Source: UBA4733 sp036734945 (GTDB lineage: Bacteria; Chloroflexota; UBA4733). Taken from it: 64,000 nt of DNA. The stretch is from positions 1-64,000 of the forward strand of contig DAIMXP010000011.1 of NCBI GenBank assembly GCA_036734945.1, written 5' to 3'. The notes under the pieces are model-generated. The model searched no databases. It saw only the letters and a list, made by a program, of their open reading frames with translations, and was not told the origin of the DNA. This document shows positions 60,214-64,000 of the stretch, in pieces (position 1 is the first letter of the stretch; each line of letters begins with the position of its first letter). The position numbers and the translations under genes are program-made.

Positions 60214-60871
60214 GTCCTTGGCCTCTGGCATAACGTTCGACGCCCCACCGGGGGCTTTGGCCACCATTGCCCCCCTGCCGGCGCAGGGCTTTACGTTCGA
60301 TGCCGGCCTCCGGCTTACCGAGGCCAACCTCGCCTGAGACGATCACCACGGCAAAGTACCCTCCAAGACCGGACTGTTTCAGCTTGGCTCGCTGCAGGTC
60401 CGGGCTGCCATTCGTCACCAGACCCAGACGGTGGGTGCGCTGCAGGCGCTCGAGCACAGCAGGCGTCTCCGGGAAGGGGACGTTGCGCCTGGCTCGCTCG
60501 GCGGGGAAGGCAGCAGCCAGACGTTCGGCCAGGGCGTCGTCCACACCGCACTCCGCGAGCGCGCCCAGCCAGGACTGCCGCCGGTAGGTCGGCGCCCAGT
60601 CGCGCAGTGTCTGGAGGCGCGGATCGGTGTCGGCGAAGCTCGCCCGCAGCCCCTCAGTTGAGCTGATGCCGATGGCCCGGCAGTAGGCGATAGTCGGCGC
60701 TGCCGTCCAGAGCGCCCGGGCATGGCGGCGGAGCGCCTGGCAGAGCGCTTCTGGATCGAGGTGGTACTGCTCCCACGCCCGGGCGCAGGTAGCCAGCAGC
60801 GCGGCTGCCGTCGCTGCGTCATCCGGCAGCAGTGTGTCATCCAGGTCGAAGAGGACGGCAGCCGGTTGCAT
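60214..60871 (-). pseudogene. HAD-superfamily hydrolase, 3' end lost at the insertion sequence
   Basis: From the ATG at 60871 the frame reads AVLFDLDDTLLPDDAATAAA, the HAD motif I DxDxT, then THRLGLVTNGSPDLQRAKLK with motif II, and GEVGLGKPEAGIE with the motif III lysine. After that similarity fades into a palindromic stretch (CGAACGTAAAGCCC and GGGGCGTCGAACGTTATGCC), and the insertion sequence begins at 60211. Motif IV, VGDSxxxD, is missing. No matching 3' part lies on the other side of the element, so sequence was deleted as well. Confidence 0.75.
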
Positions 60872-61087
60872 CGCCGGAGGATACCACCAGCAGCGACCTG
60901 ATCGCCCTTGACACTGCGTTCCACCGCAGACACGCCATGGCGGCCTTGCGGTACGCTGGTGGCGGAGCGCTGCCCGCTGCGGTCCGATGTGCCACCGCCA
61001 GGCACGGCGCGGTGTGGCTGCCCAGACCACAAGAACGATCACGACGATTCCGGCTACCGCCGGTTTTGTTCATTTTGGAGAAAACGT

Positions 61088-61540
61088 ATGGAAAACGACG
61101 ACTACCGCATCCGGCGCTGTCTGCCGGAGGATGTGCCGGCCCTGGTTGCCTTGCAGCAGCAATGGGCGGCGGAAGACAACGTCATCGGGATGGTCGCGGC
61201 CACGGCGGAGGACGTGCGCCAGTGGCTCGACCAGTGCTGCTGGGTGGCGGAAGCGCAAGGATGCATCATCGGCTTCGCCTGCGGCACTGTCCAGACGAGC
61301 GATGGGTTGGCCGTCATTCCGGCCAGCGAACGGTATGTGCGCCTGGATGAACTGTACGTTGTGCCTGAGCGGCGAGAGCGGGGCATTGGCAGGCAACTCG
61401 TCGATCGTGTGCTCGCCGATGCCGCCGAGCAGGGGATTACTCGTGGGCGCGTCCTGACGGCAGCGCGGGACTGGCGGCGCATCATCGACTTCTACCAGGA
61501 CCACGGCTTCCAGATGTGGTACGTGGAACTGTCTCGGTAA
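61088..61540 (+). CDS. GNAT acetyltransferase
   Basis: The 150-residue protein is a single GNAT domain: YRIRRCLPEDVPALVALQQQ at the start, YVRLDELYVVPERRERGIGR with the R-x2-G-x-G/R acetyl-CoA loop, and ITRGRVLTAARDWRRIIDFY followed by QDHGFQMW at the end. The substrate is unknown. GGAGAAAACGT precedes the ATG. It converges with the protease-like gene, overlapping it by 59 bases, which suggests that the latter's tail is not native. Confidence 0.9.
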   Translation: MENDDYRIRRCLPEDVPALVALQQQWAAEDNVIGMVAATAEDVRQWLDQCCWVAEAQGCIIGFACGTVQTSDGLAVIPASERYVRLDELYVVPERRERGIGRQLVDRVLADAAEQGITRGRVLTAARDWRRIIDFYQDHGFQMWYVELSR

Positions 61541-62222
61541 CTGCCGCATCTGGCGAGGCCGATCGGAATGATCTCTCCGCCGCACGGCGGGCCATAACCT
61601 GCAACTCGTTGCCCTGCTCGTAAACGACCGCTTCGCTCGGCAGACGCTGGAAACGTGCACGACGATAACCAATCGCCGTCGCCGCCCAAGCCGCCCATTC
61701 GAACGGTTCAAGCGCGTGCAACGCCTGACGCAGCGCCGCCGTCTCCAGATGCCGGAGATGGAGCAGATCGGCGTCATCCAGAGGGTAGACGAACAGGTCC
61801 GCTTCGTCGGCGGTCCAATCGGGATGGCGTCGGCGCTGGAAGACGTGGAACAGCTCATGCATCACGAGGGCCGCCAGGTCCGTCCGGCTGTGCCGACCGG
61901 CACCATCCAGCAGCACGGTGGCCGTGGCGTGACCGTTCAGGGTGACTGAACTGTTGGCGCGCACGGCGGGATGCAGGCCACGGTAGACCAGGGAAGGGCG
62001 GTGCGTTCCCTCGGGCGCGAACTCCGGCGGCGGGTCGGGATGGCGGAAGAGCCAGGTCTGCCGGCCGTCGTAGATGGCAACCGGCAGCGTGCGCGGATCA
62101 TAGTTGGGCCACAGCGGACGAGCGGCCAGCCGGTCCACTTCAGTGAGGATGGCGAGGGGGAGCGGTATTCCGTCCGTACCTGCGCCCTCGTCAGGCGACG
62201 GTGGAAGGATGTCGGCAGCCAT
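61482..62222 (-). CDS. Zinc-protease-like protein, probably C-terminally truncated
   Basis: The 246-residue product carries a HExxH site, ALVMHELFHVFQRRRHPDWT (near residue 120), as in gluzincin-type metallopeptidases, and a plausible downstream glutamate in RHLETAALRQAL. Similar proteins are often above 400 residues. Here the last 35 residues (ERSFRSASPDAAVTETVPRT and onward) are the antisense of the convergent acetyltransferase and its flank, so the natural C-terminus has probably been cut off near 61580. There is no signal peptide. GAGAGG lies upstream of the ATG. Confidence 0.6.
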   Translation of the reverse strand: MAADILPPSPDEGAGTDGIPLPLAILTEVDRLAARPLWPNYDPRTLPVAIYDGRQTWLFRHPDPPPEFAPEGTHRPSLVYRGLHPAVRANSSVTLNGHATATVLLDGAGRHSRTDLAALVMHELFHVFQRRRHPDWTADEADLFVYPLDDADLLHLRHLETAALRQALHALEPFEWAAWAATAIGYRRARFQRLPSEAVVYEQGNELQVMARRAAERSFRSASPDAAVTETVPRTTSGSRGPGRSR

Positions 62223-62398
62223 GCACGTGATCCTCTCCCGCCGTCGAGACCGAGTCGGATGCTACAGCCGGCGAGCACGGAGCGTCAACCCCCGAGCGGG
62301 TGCGGTAACTCGCCGCCGACGTGGCGTGGCTGGCGCTGTGCTACCCTCTGCCTGCCGCATGCACCATTGGCTTGGTGATGGAAGGAGGATGCGACGAG

Positions 62399-63634
62399 AT
62401 GGATTCCACCGCCCAACTGCGCGCTGCGGCAATCCCGCTGGCCGGCGCCGATCCGGCGCTGCCCGAGGACGATCTCGCCCCCTTGCTGGAGCGCCTGGTC
62501 GGCGCCCGACTGATCGGGCTGGGCGAGGCGACGCACGGCGACCACGAATCCTTTGCCTTCAAATGCCGGCTGATCCAGGCACTGGTCCGCCGGCACGCCT
62601 GCGATGCCGTCATCTTCGAGCGTGGCGTGGCCGAGATGGATGCCTACGACCGCTACGTCGCCGGGCAGACGCCCAGCTTGAATCTTGGCCAGGACATGTA
62701 TCCCTGGCGGGTCGAGGAGGTGCGGGACCTCTTCGCCTGGCTGCGGGAATGGAACGACCGGGGCGGCGCAGTCCGCCTGGCCGGCATGGACATGTTCACG
62801 CCAGCGGGGCTGCCCCTGGCGCTCTCGCTCCTGGCCGACGCGGGGATGCCGGCGCCAAGCGTCTGGCAAGACCTCGCCGCTGAGGCGAACACACGACGGA
62901 ACACCAGCACGTTTTCCGACCCTTGGTATGCGACCGCACTGGCCAGATGGCAGGCGGTCGCGCCGCCCCAGACCGATCTGGCGTCGCCGCGCGGGCGCTG
63001 GATCGTCCTCCTCACCGCCACTTTTCGCCAATGGCTCGAGTACGCCGTGCTCGCCAGTGATCCCGACGGCAAACCCTGGGAACTGCGAGATCGCTTCATG
63101 GCCGAGAATGCCCTAGCTCAACTGGAGCGATTCGGCCCCGCCACCAAGGCGGTGATCTGGGCGCACAACTCCCACGTCTATCACGAGCCGCCGGTCGCCG
63201 GGAGTTACCTGCGCGCCAACCTTGGGGCCGCGTACCGCTCGGTGTGCTGCGTCTTCGGACGGGGGAGCTTCAACGCTGGCAGCGGCACGGTAAACCCCGA
63301 GACGAAACGCCCGGAAGGGAGCGTCGATTGGACATTGTGCCCGCATGCGGCCGATCCTCCGCCGGACGGCTCGCTGGAGCATGTGCTCGATCAGCTCGAC
63401 CTTCCTTGCTACGCCGTCGAGCCAGCCATGGTCGAAACGCTGCGGAGTAAGCTGCCTGTCCGGAATGTCGGTATTCCGATCTTCGCGGGCCTGGGGCAGT
63501 TCTCGCATGCCTGTGTGCCCGCCGACGTGTTCGACCTGCTGGTCTACTTCCAGGAGGTCCAGCCCTCTCGCCTGCTCGGGGCAGCGGTGCAGCGAAGGGA
63601 AACGGAAGGGCAGGTTGAACCAGGAACTGCGTGA
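62399..63634 (+). CDS. Erythromycin-esterase-family protein
   Basis: The 411-residue protein has the family's marks: LIGLGEATHGDHESFAFKCR (the G-E-x2-H-G motif with catalytic glutamate and histidine), the middle FERGVAEMDAYDRYV, and KAVIWAHNSHVYHEPP (the WAHN-x-H motif). Ere-type enzymes hydrolyse macrolide lactones, while wider family members (succinoglycan-biosynthesis-like) have unknown substrates. The ATG at 62399 has AAGGAGG about ten bases upstream; an earlier in-frame ATG at 62378 is possible. The next gene overlaps its 3' end by 20 bases. Confidence 0.88.
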   Translation: MDSTAQLRAAAIPLAGADPALPEDDLAPLLERLVGARLIGLGEATHGDHESFAFKCRLIQALVRRHACDAVIFERGVAEMDAYDRYVAGQTPSLNLGQDMYPWRVEEVRDLFAWLREWNDRGGAVRLAGMDMFTPAGLPLALSLLADAGMPAPSVWQDLAAEANTRRNTSTFSDPWYATALARWQAVAPPQTDLASPRGRWIVLLTATFRQWLEYAVLASDPDGKPWELRDRFMAENALAQLERFGPATKAVIWAHNSHVYHEPPVAGSYLRANLGAAYRSVCCVFGRGSFNAGSGTVNPETKRPEGSVDWTLCPHAADPPPDGSLEHVLDQLDLPCYAVEPAMVETLRSKLPVRNVGIPIFAGLGQFSHACVPADVFDLLVYFQEVQPSRLLGAAVQRRETEGQVEPGTA

Positions 63635-64000
63635 CCTGTTCGAGCAAGATCAGGCCGACCGCCAGGGCGGGATGCACGCTGGCGTGGGTGAGCGGGATCG
63701 TCAGCGGCGCGAGCGCCTTGCGGACCTCATCGCCGGCGATGCCCTTCAGGACGCGGACGACCATTGGCACGCGGCGATGCTCCTCCAGCACAGCGACAGT
63801 CTGGATGACTACTGGCACGCCCACGACCTTGCCAAGCACGGGGCGGCACTGGGTCATGTCGTCTGCCGCTGGTTAGCCGCCGCGGCGTATGATCGCTGGT
63901 TGGTGACGCAAGGCAAGCCGCAGAAGTTCGGCACGCAGTCCCGCATGGTTGACGGCCGCCTGGAACTGTGTGTGGTCGACCCGGCGACTAGCGATACTGA
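63615..64000 (+). CDS. DUF6624-like protein, cut by the window edge
   Basis: From a TTG at 63615 with GAAGGGCAGG upstream, the frame (ELRDLFEQDQADRQG, then HDLAKHGAALGHVVCRWLAA, and GKPQKFGTQS) runs open to the last base. The D-Q-x-DR start, the A-x-LVQH-like helix and the Q-KFGTQ motif are marks of the DUF6624 family. Function is unknown. It overlaps the esterase-like gene by 20 bases and is probably co-transcribed. At least 128 residues are visible. Confidence 0.7.
   Translation, partial: MNQELRDLFEQDQADRQGGMHAGVGERDRQRRERLADLIAGDALQDADDHWHAAMLLQHSDSLDDYWHAHDLAKHGAALGHVVCRWLAAAAYDRWLVTQGKPQKFGTQSRMVDGRLELCVVDPATSDT

Overview
The window is GC-rich bacterial DNA, and its gene content best fits the Chloroflexota: several Uma2 proteins, an NHLM-type peptide exporter with a Nif11-like leader, an FtsK/WXG100-like locus without the usual Ess partners, leaderless or SD-led genes mixed on both strands, and many families of intergenic palindromes. 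The phylum is an inference from gene families; no rRNA, tRNA or CRISPR array was seen.

Layout. 0.2-3.7 kb: two sugar-acid type dehydrogenases, a trans-aconitate-methyltransferase-like protein and a small membrane protein. 4.0-10.9 kb: a glycosyltransferase, then a LacI regulator facing a sugar ABC importer (two permeases and a binding lipoprotein, no ATPase) with a LacI-type operator inside its promoter. 10.9-17.1 kb: a frameshifted aminoglycoside-phosphotransferase-like gene, a vWA protein and a MerR regulator with a leaderless promoter, a polytopic membrane protein, and a Uma2/DUF433-like pair. 17.2-22.3 kb: a minus-strand type VII-like cluster (WXG100-like protein, two coiled-coil proteins, a tail-anchored coiled-coil protein and a 980-residue FtsK/SpoIIIE ATPase). 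22.7-28.9 kb: a decayed zone with an amber-interrupted Abi/HEPN gene, Uma2, toxin-antitoxin scraps joined tail to tail, a deleted MFS gene, a VOC protein, an SDR/ECF-sigma chimera and a truncated YCII gene. 28.8-32.8 kb: a three-gene defence-like module (N6-adenine methyltransferase, HNH nuclease, unknown protein).

33-45.5 kb: a MarR/MmpL divergent pair sharing an operator, then an NHLM (Nif11/nitrile-hydratase-leader peptide) export locus in which the transporters carry a nonsense codon, a frameshift and large internal deletions, and next to it a gene whose N-terminus is a Nif11-like leader fused to a Uma2 domain. 44.4-55 kb: GNAT, RraA-like protein and two UxuA-type mannonate dehydratases, an XRE regulator beside an HTH_36/DnaA-N-like protein, a phosphatase-like protein, and a thioredoxin-like gene with an in-frame TGA followed by a SECIS-like hairpin (candidate selenoprotein). 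52.5-64 kb: a frameshifted DUF5680 gene, HigA-like antitoxin, PadR operon, GNATs, nucleotidyltransferase, a decayed IS4-type insertion sequence, a truncated HAD gene, a zinc-protease-like fragment, an erythromycin-esterase-like protein and a DUF6624-like gene cut by the window edge.

Two themes run through the window. First, sugar and sugar-acid catabolism (ABC importer, two dehydrogenases, RraA-like, two UxuA). Second, unusual decay: many loci are not simply frameshifted but are joined by deletions that fuse the start of one gene to the end of another. The best candidates for new biology are the possible selenoprotein, the minimal type VII-like cluster, and the Nif11-leader::Uma2 fusion beside the eroded NHLM exporter.
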